Shown piece after piece: positions 1-8,600 of a stretch of 64,000 nt of DNA. The notes under the pieces were generated by a model. It was given only the letters and a program-made list of their open reading frames with translations. It was not told the DNA's origin and searched no databases. The position numbers and the translations under genes are program-made. Within the stretch, counting starts at the first letter, position 1; each line of letters opens with the position of its first letter. The DNA comes from an uncultured beta proteobacterium (lineage in GTDB: Bacteria; Pseudomonadota; Gammaproteobacteria; Burkholderiales; Burkholderiaceae_C), in contig CAIQOO010000185.1 of assembly GCA_903873485.1 (NCBI GenBank), positions 62,001 to 126,000 of the forward strand, written 5' to 3'.

Positions 1-2
1 AC

Positions 3-185
3 GGCCTGGGTTTTGATTTGCCGACGATGCGCGAGCGGGCGGTGGCCGGTGGCAGCCTGGGTGTGCTGGGCATGCAGGAGCGCGCCACGTTGGTCGGTGG
101 CCAGCTTGACATTGACTCGGCGCCAGGGCACGGCACGACGGTGCTGTTCAGGTGTCCGTGGCGCCACCATGAGGAGCCGGTGTGA
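3..185 (+). CDS. Sensor histidine kinase, C-terminal end (NarX/DegS-like), partial
   Basis: The reading frame is open from the left edge and ends at TGA 183-185. The visible residues include GLGFDLPTMRERA, then GVLGMQERATLVGG and SAPGHGTTV. This is the G-box end of the HATPase domain in NarX/UhpB-type kinases, where GLGLLGMRER and SAPGxGT are typical. The stop overlaps the GTG start of the downstream LuxR-type response regulator, as expected for a co-translated two-component pair. The kinase would phosphorylate that regulator. Its sensor part lies outside the window, so the signal is unknown. Confidence 0.85.
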   Translation, partial: GLGFDLPTMRERAVAGGSLGVLGMQERATLVGGQLDIDSAPGHGTTVLFRCPWRHHEEPV

Positions 186-829
186 GGCCGGTGCGGGTGC
201 TGCTGGCCGATGACCACACCCTGGTGCGGGCCGGCTTGCGCAAACTGCTGGAGTCAATGCCCGATATTGAGGTGGTCGGCGAAGCCGGTGACGGACTGGC
301 TTTGCTGGAACTGGCCGAAAAACTGCAGCCTCACCTGGTGCTGATGGACATCGCCATGCCGGGCCTCAACGGCATTGAGGCCACTGCCCGGCTGGTCAAG
401 TCCTGGCCGGGCATCCGGGTGTTGATCCTGTCGATGCACCAGAACGAAGAGTATGTGCGCCAGACCCTGCGGCATGGTGCGGTGGCCTATTTGCTCAAAG
501 ATGCGGCCCCCATGGAGCTTGAATTGGCGCTGGCGGCGGTGCTGCGTGGCGAAACCTACCTCAGCCCGGCAGTTTCCAAAGGCGTGGTAAACGACTATGT
601 GCTGCGCCTGCGCGGTGAAGACCTGGCCGCTGACCCGCTGTCGCCGCGCCAGCGCGAGGTGCTGCAACTGATCGCCGAGGGCCAGAGCACCAAGGAAATT
701 GCCCGACGGCTGGACTTGTCGGTGAAAACCGTCGATACCCATCGCAGCCAGCTCATGAAGCAGCTCGACATCCACGAAGTGGCCGGGCTGGTGCGCTATG
801 CCATGCGGGTGGGCCTGGTTTCCCTGTAA
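182..829 (+). CDS. LuxR/NarL-family response regulator
   Basis: A 215-residue two-component response regulator. The receiver domain (about residues 4-120) has acidic residues D10 and D11, phosphoacceptor D56 in LVLMDIAMPG and the conserved lysine in AYLLKDA. The C-terminal LuxR-type helix-turn-helix (about 148-210) carries LSPRQREVLQLIAEGQSTKEIA. It is a cytosolic DNA-binding protein activated by the kinase encoded just upstream. The GTG start at 182 overlaps the kinase stop. Its target genes cannot be told from the sequence. Confidence 0.93.
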   Translation: MRPVRVLLADDHTLVRAGLRKLLESMPDIEVVGEAGDGLALLELAEKLQPHLVLMDIAMPGLNGIEATARLVKSWPGIRVLILSMHQNEEYVRQTLRHGAVAYLLKDAAPMELELALAAVLRGETYLSPAVSKGVVNDYVLRLRGEDLAADPLSPRQREVLQLIAEGQSTKEIARRLDLSVKTVDTHRSQLMKQLDIHEVAGLVRYAMRVGLVSL

Positions 830-940
830 GCCATTGCCGCCGGTACGCTTGACCAAGCGGCTATCGAGGGCGCCGGTCGGCAAGAAAAATGGGCTACAGT
901 CTGACTTGACAATCAGCCAGATGGCATCTGACTTGCTGGA

Positions 941-1295
941 ATGACGATCAACACCACATCAATTCACAACATGACCAAATCAACCAGCGTACCGGCCGCC
1001 ATGCAGGAAAAGTTCGGCGCCATCACCCAGGCCACGGATGCCTTTTGCGATCAATATCTCAATGACCAATACAAGCTGCTGATTCGCCAGGCGCTCGCCG
1101 CGCTGTGCCGCAAGCGCCCCTCGCCGCTGCAGAGCGGCAAGGCAAACTCCTGGGCTGCCGGTGCCGTGCATGCGCTGGGCATGGCCAACTTCCTGTTTGA
1201 TGCCACACAAACGCCGCATATTGCCGCTGGAGGCACAAGAAATCGCTTTTGCCAAAGGGCTGATCCCCTATGTGCCGGCTCACAAGAAAGATTAG
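941..1295 (+). pseudogene. Broken DUF6398-like gene
   Basis: From an ATG at 941 or 971 the frame reads MQEKFGAITQATDAFC, then KRPSPLQSGKANSWAAG and MANFLFDATQTPH. I recognise this as the start of the DUF6398 family (function unknown). After TQTPH the same frame becomes low-quality sequence. An overlapping frame instead gives LPLEAQEIAFAKGLIPYVP and stops at 1293-1295. This looks like a frameshift or small deletion. In the first frame the remnant runs by chance into the next gene. The family assignment is from memory. Confidence 0.5.
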
Positions 1296-1303
1296 CCGCC
1301 AAA

Positions 1304-1675
1304 ATGGACCCCAAGCCCCTGGAAGCCGCTGCACCGGCTGCTGCGTTGCCTGTTTTCCATTACCGCTGGTTGCCGACCATAGCGCTGGAAGCCGGCATGG
1401 TGATCGCCCGACCGGTGGTGGGCTTGACCGGTGTCCGGGAGACGATGTATCTGGCGATTGGCTCCCAGTTGACGGCCAGCACCATCGCGCAAATGGTGGT
1501 CAAGGGGGTGGAATGCGTGGCGGTTCTTGATCCGTTGCCAACTGAGTATTCTGATGACGGCCCGTCAATTGCCAGGTTCGAGACCCGGCTTGGGGAGATT
1601 TTTGGACCGCAACCCAATGCTGCCTGCCAGGCCTTGATGCAGGCACTGAGGCTGGCCCGGCCGACGCTATGCTGA
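1304..1675 (+). CDS. Small conserved protein upstream of the HDOD gene
   Basis: A 123-residue protein of unknown function. I start it at ATG 1304, which begins MDPKPLEAAAPAAALPVF, because the sequence upstream in this frame belongs to a broken gene. A segment at about residues 29-75 (LEAGMVIARPV, then AIGSQLTASTI and GVECVAV) resembles the short beta-rich module found in front of HD-GYP and HDOD signalling proteins. The stop overlaps the start of the HDOD gene by 7 bp, so the two are probably translated together and act in the same signalling task. Confidence 0.6.
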   Translation: MDPKPLEAAAPAAALPVFHYRWLPTIALEAGMVIARPVVGLTGVRETMYLAIGSQLTASTIAQMVVKGVECVAVLDPLPTEYSDDGPSIARFETRLGEIFGPQPNAACQALMQALRLARPTLC

Positions 1676-2502
1676 AACCTGACAACCCGATGAATGACAT
1701 TGAGGCGATTGCCCGGCTGTTGCCGCCATTTCCCAAAGTTGTGCTGCAACTGCTTGAATTGTTGCGCGATGAAGAGTCTTCGTTCGAGGTGATGGGGCGG
1801 CTGATCCGCAATGATCCGGTGCTGTCGGGCAACGTGCTGGGGTTGGCCAACCACATTCGGCGCCTGCACGCCTACTCTGACCTGACCGACCCGTTTGCCG
1901 CCGCTTCATTGATTGGGGTCAATCGGGTGCGCCGAATTGTCGTCAGCCTCGGCATGAACCGTTTTATTGGCGGCGGGGCCGGCAGCGACTTTTTTTTCAA
2001 GCACTCGTTTGCCGTGGCCGTGACAACCCAGGAACTCGCGGTGATGTGTGATGTGTCGCCGGATGAAGCCTATATCACCGGCATCTTGCATGATGTCGGC
2101 CAGCTTTGTTTTCATGTGCTTGATGAAAAGGCTTTTCTGCAAGCCTACAAGCAGTCAGCCGCCGATGGTCGCCTGCTTGAGCGGGAGGCGGAAATTTTTG
2201 GCGCCGACCATTGCCAGGTTGGTGCCGAACTGGCGCGCTACTGGAACCTGCCCGATGATGTGCTGTCAGCCATCCGCTCCCATCACGATGACCTGCTTGC
2301 CACCAGCCCGCTGCAGGCAGCAGTCTGCCTGGGTGAAACCCTGGCCCGGGCGCTGGACCTGCCGCCATCGCCCAACAACCGCGTCATGCAAATCAACACG
2401 CCGGCGCAGGCCTTGCTGGGCATCGTGTGGGACAGCCCGGAAATGCTCGATTGCTTTGGCCGATGCCACGCCCGCTTCATGCAAGGTGTGTTGCATGGTT
2501 GA
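1669..2502 (+). CDS. HDOD domain protein
   Basis: A 277-residue cytosolic protein. The N-terminal half reads LPPFPKVVLQLLELLRDEESSFEVMGRLIRNDP in pieces, then GNVLGLANH, the typical start of an HDOD domain. The central SLIGVNRVRRIVVSLG and ITGILHDVGQL, with DHCQVGAELARYW, complete the fold. HDOD proteins act in signal transduction (chemotaxis, cyclic-di-GMP, stress). Most lack HD phosphohydrolase activity, but a HD pair is visible here in ILHDVG. It overlaps the small gene before it by 7 bp. The target is unknown. Confidence 0.85.
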   Translation: MLKPDNPMNDIEAIARLLPPFPKVVLQLLELLRDEESSFEVMGRLIRNDPVLSGNVLGLANHIRRLHAYSDLTDPFAAASLIGVNRVRRIVVSLGMNRFIGGGAGSDFFFKHSFAVAVTTQELAVMCDVSPDEAYITGILHDVGQLCFHVLDEKAFLQAYKQSAADGRLLEREAEIFGADHCQVGAELARYWNLPDDVLSAIRSHHDDLLATSPLQAAVCLGETLARALDLPPSPNNRVMQINTPAQALLGIVWDSPEMLDCFGRCHARFMQGVLHG

Positions 2503-2615
2503 GTCGGTCAGGTCCATGCGCGACAGCGAAATCGGGCTTCGCCTCGAATGCCTTCGGGCATGACTGCAACGGTTTGAACCAATACCAGCGACGGCAATGC
2601 CCAAGGAAACCAATA

Positions 2616-4523
2616 ATGTCCGGTCATGACCATCCCAACCAGTTTGCGCTGCTCAAGCAACGGCGTTTTGCGCCATTTTTCTGGACCCAGTTTTCGGGTG
2701 CCGCCAACGACAACCTGTTCAAGTTTGCCTTCACCGTGATGGTGACTTACCAGCTCAGTGTGGCATGGCTGCCGCCGGCCATGGCCGGGCTGGTGATCGG
2801 TGCCCTGTTCATTCTGCCATTTTTGCTGTTTTCCGCCACCAGCGGCCAGTTGACCGACAAATACGACAAGACGCTGATGATCCGGTTTGTCAAAAACCTC
2901 GAAATTGGCATCATGCTGCTGGCGGCTTACGGTTTCATCAGCGGCAGCGTCACGCTGCTGCTGATCTGCACATTTTTGATGGGCCTGCATTCCACGCTGT
3001 TTGGCCCGGTCAAGTTTGCCTACCTGCCGCAGGTCTTGAGCGAGCGTGAAATCACCGGCGGCAACGGCATGGTCGAAATGGGAACTTTTGTCGCGATTTT
3101 GCTCGGGCAGGTGGCGGGTGGCCTGCTGGTGGCGATTCCTGAAGTCGGGCACCGCGATGTGGCGGTCGGCTGCGTCGTGCTGGCGCTGCTGGGGCGGCTG
3201 GTGGCGCAGGCAATTCCGGCATCACCGGCCACCGACCCCGGCTTAAAGATCAACTGGAACCCGGTGTCGGAAACCTGGCGCAACCTGAAACTTGCGCATC
3301 AGCAGTTGGCGGTGTTTCGCTCGCTGCTGGGCATTAGCTGGATGTGGTTTTTTGGCGCGGTGTTCTTGAGCCAGTTCCCCAGTCTGGCCAAAGAAGTGCT
3401 GCATGGCAACGAGCAGGTGGCGTCTTTCCTGCTGGTGATTTTTTCGGTCGGCATCGGCACCGGCTCGCTGCTGTGCGAGGTGTTGAGCAAGCGGCATGTC
3501 GAAATTGGCCTGGTGCCGCTCGGCGCGATCGGCATGAGTCTGTTCTCGATTGACCTGTACTTTGCGCTGCGCGACCTGCCAGCGGTGGCCAGCATGGGGG
3601 TGGTTGCATTTATCGGACAGGCGCAACACTGGCGGGTGATGGCGGACCTGCTGCTGCTGAGCCTGTTTGCCGGCCTCTACAGCGTGCCGATGTATGCCCT
3701 GATCCAGATGCGCAGCCAACCGACCCACCGGGCACGCATCATTGCCGCCAACAATATTCTGAACGCCTTGTTCATGATCGGCAGCTCGGTGATTGCCGGG
3801 GCGCTGTTGCAAAGCGGCTTCAGCATCCCGCAGATTTTCCTGATCACCGGTGTTGCCAACGCGGTGGTGGCGTTTTATATCTTCATGCTGGTGCCTGAGT
3901 ATTTGCTGCGTTTTGTGGCCTGGGTGATGTCGCGCCTGATCTACCGCTTCAAGGTGCGCGGCGACGACAACATTCCGGCGCAGGGTGCGGCTCTGCTGGT
4001 CTGCAACCATGTGAGTTTTATCGATGCGGTGCTGCTGATGGCGGCCAGTCCGCGTCCGATTTACTTCCTGATGGACCACAAAATTTTCCAGGTGCCGGTG
4101 CTGGGCTGGCTGTTTCGGTTGGCCAAGGCCATTCCGATTGCAGCGCGTACCGAAGACCCGGCCACTTACGAGGCGGCCTTTGATGCCGCCGCCGCCGTTT
4201 TGAAAGAAGGTGATTTGCTGTGCATCTTTCCAGAAGGTGGCCTGACGCGCGATGGCAGCCTGCAGCAGTTCAAGGGCGGCATCATGAAGATTCTGGAGCG
4301 CACCAGCGCAATGGGCTTGCGTGTGCCGGTGGTGCCGATGGCCTTGACCAACCTGTGGGGTTCGTTTTTCAGCCGGGTCGAGCAGGGCGGCGCCATGGTG
4401 CGGCCGTTTCGGCGTGGCATGTTCAGCCGGGTCGGCCTGAATGTTGGCACGCCCCTGGCGGCCAGCGTGGTGCAGCCAGCCCTGCTGCAGGAGCGGGTAG
4501 CGCAACTGCTGGCCCCCGCCTGA
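2616..4523 (+). CDS. MFS lysophospholipid transporter fused to PlsC-type acyltransferase
   Basis: A 635-residue inner-membrane protein with two parts. Residues 1 to about 430 form a hydrophobic MFS domain starting FAPFFWTQFSGAANDNLFKF, like the lysophospholipid flippase LplT. Residues about 445-635 are a PlsC-type acyltransferase with the HX4D motif (H465, D470 in NHVSFIDAV) and FPEGGLTRDG. It would move lysophospholipid inward and re-acylate it. E. coli splits these roles between LplT and Aas; the acyl-ACP synthetase part of Aas is absent here. The start at 2616 follows AAGGA; the frame extends upstream over the HDOD gene and is not used. Confidence 0.85.
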   Translation: MSGHDHPNQFALLKQRRFAPFFWTQFSGAANDNLFKFAFTVMVTYQLSVAWLPPAMAGLVIGALFILPFLLFSATSGQLTDKYDKTLMIRFVKNLEIGIMLLAAYGFISGSVTLLLICTFLMGLHSTLFGPVKFAYLPQVLSEREITGGNGMVEMGTFVAILLGQVAGGLLVAIPEVGHRDVAVGCVVLALLGRLVAQAIPASPATDPGLKINWNPVSETWRNLKLAHQQLAVFRSLLGISWMWFFGAVFLSQFPSLAKEVLHGNEQVASFLLVIFSVGIGTGSLLCEVLSKRHVEIGLVPLGAIGMSLFSIDLYFALRDLPAVASMGVVAFIGQAQHWRVMADLLLLSLFAGLYSVPMYALIQMRSQPTHRARIIAANNILNALFMIGSSVIAGALLQSGFSIPQIFLITGVANAVVAFYIFMLVPEYLLRFVAWVMSRLIYRFKVRGDDNIPAQGAALLVCNHVSFIDAVLLMAASPRPIYFLMDHKIFQVPVLGWLFRLAKAIPIAARTEDPATYEAAFDAAAAVLKEGDLLCIFPEGGLTRDGSLQQFKGGIMKILERTSAMGLRVPVVPMALTNLWGSFFSRVEQGGAMVRPFRRGMFSRVGLNVGTPLAASVVQPALLQERVAQLLAPA

Positions 4524-4655
4524 AGCGATCAAAAGTATTGGTTTTTGATGCCCAGGCAGCAAAAATTCAACACCGGTCAAGTTTATTTGCTGGCCTGAAC
4601 CGAACTTGTTTTTAAACTGTGCTTCTCTTTTTTTTCATGCCTTCTGGAGAACTAT

Positions 4656-5135
4656 ATGCAAGCTGGCCCGATTGTGCTGATTCAACGTGACTCCAAAGCC
4701 TGGGTTTTGCAGGTCTGGCTGTCATTTGGCATCGCCATCTTTTTGTGCGCGGTCGGCCTGGCTTATCTGCCGGGCACCGATCTGGACCGTGTTTTCATGG
4801 TCATGGGCTACTTTTTCTGCCTGTCGGCCGCCTTTGTGCTGGCCAAGTTTGTGCGTGACCAGGAAAAAGCCCGGCTGGAAGCCCGACAGGTCGATACGCC
4901 GATGTTTGGTTTTGTGGTGTGGGGCGGATTTGTCATCGCCATGGCCCTGACCGGCTGGGGGCTGGTGCGCATGGAAGTCAACGAAACCTACAAGGCGTTT
5001 CTGGGAGTGAGCTGGCTGTACCTGATCACCTGTACCTTCACGCTGGCCAAAACACTGCGTGACCGGCACGAGGCTGATTTGCAAGAAGCCAAAAGCCAGA
5101 CCCGCATGTTCAATAACAACACCGCTCAGGAGTAA
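4656..5135 (+). CDS. YiaA/YiaB-family inner membrane protein
   Basis: A 159-residue membrane protein. Hydrophobic segments lie at about residues 18-38, 46-64, 83-102 and 113-131, arranged as two similar two-helix units (WLSFGIAIFLCAVGL, MVMGYFFCLSAAFVLAK, then GFVVWGGFVIAMAL and LGVSWLYLITCTFTLAK). This matches the YiaA/YiaB family, whose function is unknown. CTGGAGAAC upstream supplies a ribosome binding site. It is followed 3 bp later by a small exported protein, so the two probably share a transcript. Confidence 0.8.
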   Translation: MQAGPIVLIQRDSKAWVLQVWLSFGIAIFLCAVGLAYLPGTDLDRVFMVMGYFFCLSAAFVLAKFVRDQEKARLEARQVDTPMFGFVVWGGFVIAMALTGWGLVRMEVNETYKAFLGVSWLYLITCTFTLAKTLRDRHEADLQEAKSQTRMFNNNTAQE

Positions 5136-5138
5136 CCC

Positions 5139-5597
5139 ATGAAAACCTCAATAGCTTCTATTTTGATAGCTACTTGCGCAATACTGACGGGGGCTACAGC
5201 CCATTTTGATGTAAAAGCACAAAGCGAGGCATCGGCCCTGAGTGCGCTGTCGGTGATGCCGGTGGCATCGGTGGTCGGGTCTGCCAGCGCAGTGGCCGGC
5301 TCGGTCGTCGCCATTCCGGTGCTGTTGTCCACTGCCGGCACGATGCTGGTGGTGCAGTCCGTGGTAGTTGCTGCCCATGGCACGGTGTATTTGCTGGAGC
5401 GGGCCTCGGACGGTGCGCAAGTCAGCGTCGAGGTGCTGGCTGGTGCCACAGTGGCCGCCTCGGCGGGCGTCGGCACGCTGGTCACGGTCAGCGTGATCGG
5501 TGCCGGGGTGCTGCTGTCGGCAGCGGGCGAGGTGCTGGCCTTTATCCCCAACGAACTGGGCCGGGCGCTGTTGCACAACGAGCAGGTGACGCGGTGA
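5139..5597 (+). CDS. Exported small Ala/Val-rich protein
   Basis: A 152-residue protein not recognised beyond its topology. It starts with a signal-peptide-like stretch, MKTSIASILIATCAIL then GATAHFDVKAQ, followed by two long Ala/Val/Gly-rich hydrophobic stretches (about 40-75 and 93-130). The codons for residues about 3-24 coincide with a copy of the dispersed GGGCT repeat, so the repeat supplies the signal-peptide core. The stop overlaps a GTG that opens the frame of the downstream DUF2145 gene, which suggests a shared operon and perhaps a shared role in the envelope. Confidence 0.65.
   Translation: MKTSIASILIATCAILTGATAHFDVKAQSEASALSALSVMPVASVVGSASAVAGSVVAIPVLLSTAGTMLVVQSVVVAAHGTVYLLERASDGAQVSVEVLAGATVAASAGVGTLVTVSVIGAGVLLSAAGEVLAFIPNELGRALLHNEQVTR
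5143..5210 (+). repeat. Dispersed GGGCT element, copy 1 (inside a gene)
   Basis: It contains AGCT-N4-GCGC-N11-GGGCT followed by ACAGCCC, so the right end forms the hairpin GGGCT-ac-AGCCC; a left palindrome pairs TAGCT with AGCTA. It lies in sense orientation at codons 3-24 of the exported-protein gene. Confidence 0.8.
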
Positions 5598-5707
5598 ACT
5601 GGCTGCGGTCAGGGTACCAGTCCGGCGGGTGCCGCGCCGCCCGCCCGCCGCGCAGCAACCCGCCTGGCTGCTTGCTGCCCTGGGGGCGAGGTCAGGGTGG
5701 CTGGCGC

Positions 5708-6502
5708 ATGACGGCGCTGGCGCTGTGCCTGCTGGCGGCACCGGTGGCCCAGGCCGGGCGACCCTGTGACACGCCGCAGCCGCCGAAGAAACACACCGTC
5801 GAGCAGGCACTGAATCTGGCAGAGCGCACCTTCAAGGCACTCGATGCCAGCGGCGCGCAGGTGGTGCTGCTAGCGCGCGCCGGGCAAGACCTGAGCCGCT
5901 ACGGCTTGCGTTATTCGCATCTGGGTTTTGCTTATCGGCAGCCCGACGGCGCAGGCCGTCCGGTGTGGCGGGTGTTGCACAAGCTCAATCTGTGCGGCAC
6001 CCGGGTGTCACAGATTTACCGCCAGGGCCTGGGCGAATTTTTCATGGACGATTTGTGGCGCTTTGAGGCGGCCTGGATGGTGCCGACTGCCGAGGTGCAA
6101 ACCCGGCTGCTGGCTTTGCTGCGCGATGAAACACGCGCGGTGGCATTGCACCGCAAGCCCTACAGCATGGTCAGTTATGTCTGGGGGCAAAAATACCAGC
6201 AGTCCAACCAGTGGGCGATCGAAACCCTGGCGCTGGCACTGGCACCAGAACTGGGCAGCGGGCAACCGACACGCGCCCAGGCACAGGCCTGGCTGCAGAC
6301 GCATGGCTACCAGCCCAGCGTGCTCAAGATTGGTGCTTTAAGCCGCCTGGGCGGGCGGGTGACTGCAGCCAATGTGGCGTTTGATGACCACCCGAACGAC
6401 AAGCGCTTCAGTGACCGCATCGAGACGGTCACGGTCGATTCGGTATTTGCCTGGATGCCGCGTGCCGGGCTGAGCAGCCTGCCGCTGGTGACGCAGCGTT
6501 AG
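5708..6502 (+). CDS. DUF2145 family exported protein
   Basis: A 264-residue protein of the DUF2145 family (function unknown). I start it at ATG 5708 because MTALALCLLAAPVAQAGRPC is a clean signal peptide with an AQA cleavage site and GGGTGG lies upstream. A GTG at 5594, overlapping the previous stop, would add 38 residues and is an alternative. Recognisable blocks are LARAGQDLSRYGLRYSHLGF, VLHKLNLCGT and YRQGLGEFFMDDL. It probably acts in the periplasm. Confidence 0.75.
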   Translation: MTALALCLLAAPVAQAGRPCDTPQPPKKHTVEQALNLAERTFKALDASGAQVVLLARAGQDLSRYGLRYSHLGFAYRQPDGAGRPVWRVLHKLNLCGTRVSQIYRQGLGEFFMDDLWRFEAAWMVPTAEVQTRLLALLRDETRAVALHRKPYSMVSYVWGQKYQQSNQWAIETLALALAPELGSGQPTRAQAQAWLQTHGYQPSVLKIGALSRLGGRVTAANVAFDDHPNDKRFSDRIETVTVDSVFAWMPRAGLSSLPLVTQR

Positions 6503-6710
6503 CTGTCATGGAAATGATGCCGCCCTGAATAATGAAAGAACGATTTCATTCATATGCCGGTTCCAGCTTCAGGGCTGGCAGGATGTCAATAAAAAATTAT
6601 ATTGATAGCGTGCTGTGCAGGCTGGATGCGCGTTGCAGTGCATTTTCATGCCACATTGGTTGCTACCCGGACAGTGCTGCATTTAAACCCGATCAACGGG
6701 CTGGCATCGG

Positions 6711-7055
6711 TCAGGACAAGGCCAGCCATTCTTCAAGCGTGTCCATATCGCGATTGGCTTCAGACGCATCAAGCCGAACCAGCGCAATGCCCAAGCGGGA
6801 AACATGCGTTGCAAACTCTGCCACCGACATGTCGGCCAGCCTGGCAGCACGCACCAAAGACAAATGACCATCCCGAAAAAGCGCAGTAGCCAGGGCCGGC
6901 CTGACACCTTTGGCATCGAGCATTCCGGCGCACTCAACCCCCACCATCAGGGCATCGGGCCGGTCACGGTTCATCACCACCACCACGTCGTGACGTGCCG
7001 CACGCAGCGCCTCACTGGGGTTGTTCTTGAGGCCGCTGACATTCACAGTTTCCAT
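6711..7055 (-). CDS. Phd/UPF0175-type antitoxin-like protein
   Basis: A 114-residue protein starting METVNVSGLKNNPSEALRAA, which resembles a Phd/YefM antitoxin N-terminus. The second half (ATALFRDGHLSLVRAARLAD then MSVAEFATHVSRLGI) matches UPF0175, a small DNA-binding antitoxin family often paired with a DUF3368 PIN toxin. The ATG at 7055 has GGAGA 8 bp upstream. No toxin gene lies on either side, so it is a solitary antitoxin, or the toxin has been lost. Confidence 0.7.
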   Translation of the reverse strand: METVNVSGLKNNPSEALRAARHDVVVVMNRDRPDALMVGVECAGMLDAKGVRPALATALFRDGHLSLVRAARLADMSVAEFATHVSRLGIALVRLDASEANRDMDTLEEWLALS

Positions 7056-7157
7056 GCCTGTCTCCGATGGGAATATGCCGAGGCAATCATGGTAGCAAGT
7101 TTCATCTCGCAGCGAACCAAAACGCTCGCGCTCCATGCTTGGGAATAGGGCAAACCA

Positions 7158-8600
7158 TCATCGGGCCGGTCGCACCACCCGTCCTGGGTTCAACAAATTG
7201 TGCGGGTCCAGCGCGGCCTTGATGGCGCGCATGGCTTGCAGCGCGACCGGCGACTTGTAGCGGGGCAAGTGATCGACCTTCAGGCTGCCGATGCCGTGCT
7301 CGGCTGAAATCGAGCCGTCATGGGCCAGCACCGACGCAAACACGATCTGGTTGACCTGGGCTTCCTGGTCGCGCAAGAAAACGGCCGCATCCACGCCAGC
7401 CGGGGCCTGCACGTTGTAATGCAGGTTGCCGTCGCCAAGGTGGCCAAAATTGACCAGCCGAACGCCGGGAATGGCCTTTTCAAGCAGCGCATCGGTGGTT
7501 GTCACAAATGCCGCAATGGCTGATACCGGCACCGAAATATCATGCTTGATGTTGAGGCCCTCTTTGGCTTGCGCCAGCGCAATGCTTTCGCGGATGTGCC
7601 ACAGGGTTTTGGCCTGCGTCAGGTTTTCCGCCACCACCGCATCGGTGACACAGCCCTGGGCCAGGGCTGCCTGCAGCAGTTGTTCAAGCTGCGCCCGGGC
7701 GTGCTGTTCGCTTTGGTGGTCCGAGTTTTCGAGCAGCACGCAAAACGGCCAGTCCTGGTACAGCGGAATGCGCAGCTTGCCAAAATGCCGCGCCACCAGG
7801 CTCAGGGCAAACTGCCCCATTAGTTCAAACCCGGTCAACCCGGCACCCAGATGGCGGTGTGCCAGGCCAAGCAGCGTGACGGCTGCGTCCAGCGAGGGCA
7901 GGGCGGCCCAGGCGGTGAGCTGGGCCGCCGGCAGAGGGTATAACTTCAGGGTGGCAGCCGTGATGATGCCCAGCGTGCCTTCCGAACCAATGTACAAATT
8001 GCGCAGGTCATAACCGGTGTTGTCTTTGCGCAGCCCGCTCAGGCCCGGCCAGATGTCGCCCTGGGGCGTCACCACTTCGAGGCCCAGGCACAACTCGCGC
8101 GCATTGCCAAAACGCAGCACCTGGGTGCCGCCGGCATTGCTGCCGAGGTTGCCGCCAATGGTGCAGGAACCCTCGGCGGCGAGGCTCAACGGAAACAAAA
8201 AACCGGCCGCCGCCGCCCGTTCCTGCACCATTTGCAGAATGCAGCCGGCCTCTGCCGTCAGGGTCAGGTTGGCCGCATCAATCGCCCGAACCGCATTCAT
8301 GCGCTGCAGGCTCAGCACAATTTGCCGGCCCGAGCTGTCGGGTGTGCCGCCCACCACCAGCCCGGTATTGCCCCCTTGCGGCACGATGCTGACCCGGCTG
8401 TCCGGATGTTGCCGGCGCTCTTCGGCACAGGCCCGAACCACCCGGGCAACCTCGTCAGTGTTGCCGGGGCGCACCACCGCCAGCGCCTTGCCGCAGCTGC
8501 GCTTGCGCCAGTCTTGCTCCCAGGCACTCAGGTCGCCTTCGGTCAGTACCTGGGCGCGGCCGACAATGGCGGTCAGTTCATCGAGCAGGGCTGCTGGCAT
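7158..8600 (-). CDS. FAD-binding oxidase, GlcD / D-2-hydroxyacid dehydrogenase type
   Basis: A 480-residue flavoenzyme. The N-terminal FAD_binding_4 domain (about 35-220) has VRPGNTDEVARVVRAC, VPQGGNTGLVVG and GGNLGSNAGGTQVLRFGN. The C-terminal oxidase domain ends with VNFGHLGDGNLHYNVQ and SAEHGIGSLKVDHLPRY. This is the pattern of D-lactate, D-2-hydroxyglutarate and glycolate oxidase subunits; the exact substrate cannot be told. The start at 8600 gives MPAALLDELTAIVG and lies inside the end of the upstream DUF2069 gene (23-bp overlap), so the two are coupled. Confidence 0.88.
   Translation of the reverse strand: MPAALLDELTAIVGRAQVLTEGDLSAWEQDWRKRSCGKALAVVRPGNTDEVARVVRACAEERRQHPDSRVSIVPQGGNTGLVVGGTPDSSGRQIVLSLQRMNAVRAIDAANLTLTAEAGCILQMVQERAAAAGFLFPLSLAAEGSCTIGGNLGSNAGGTQVLRFGNARELCLGLEVVTPQGDIWPGLSGLRKDNTGYDLRNLYIGSEGTLGIITAATLKLYPLPAAQLTAWAALPSLDAAVTLLGLAHRHLGAGLTGFELMGQFALSLVARHFGKLRIPLYQDWPFCVLLENSDHQSEQHARAQLEQLLQAALAQGCVTDAVVAENLTQAKTLWHIRESIALAQAKEGLNIKHDISVPVSAIAAFVTTTDALLEKAIPGVRLVNFGHLGDGNLHYNVQAPAGVDAAVFLRDQEAQVNQIVFASVLAHDGSISAEHGIGSLKVDHLPRYKSPVALQAMRAIKAALDPHNLLNPGRVVRPAR

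Noticed and set aside
2427-2615. Upstream extension of the transporter-acyltransferase frame
   Set aside because: It overlaps the end of the HDOD gene, has no membrane or family resemblance, and ATG 2616 has a good ribosome binding site.
3243-4580. Long minus-strand open frame opposite the transporter gene
   Set aside because: The composition (His/Gln/Arg-rich) is that of an antisense shadow and the plus-strand gene is certain.
6590-6640. Possible thirteenth copy of the dispersed element (TATTGATAGC...GTGC)
   Set aside because: The GCGC and GGGCT boxes and their spacing cannot be recovered, so the resemblance is too weak to count.
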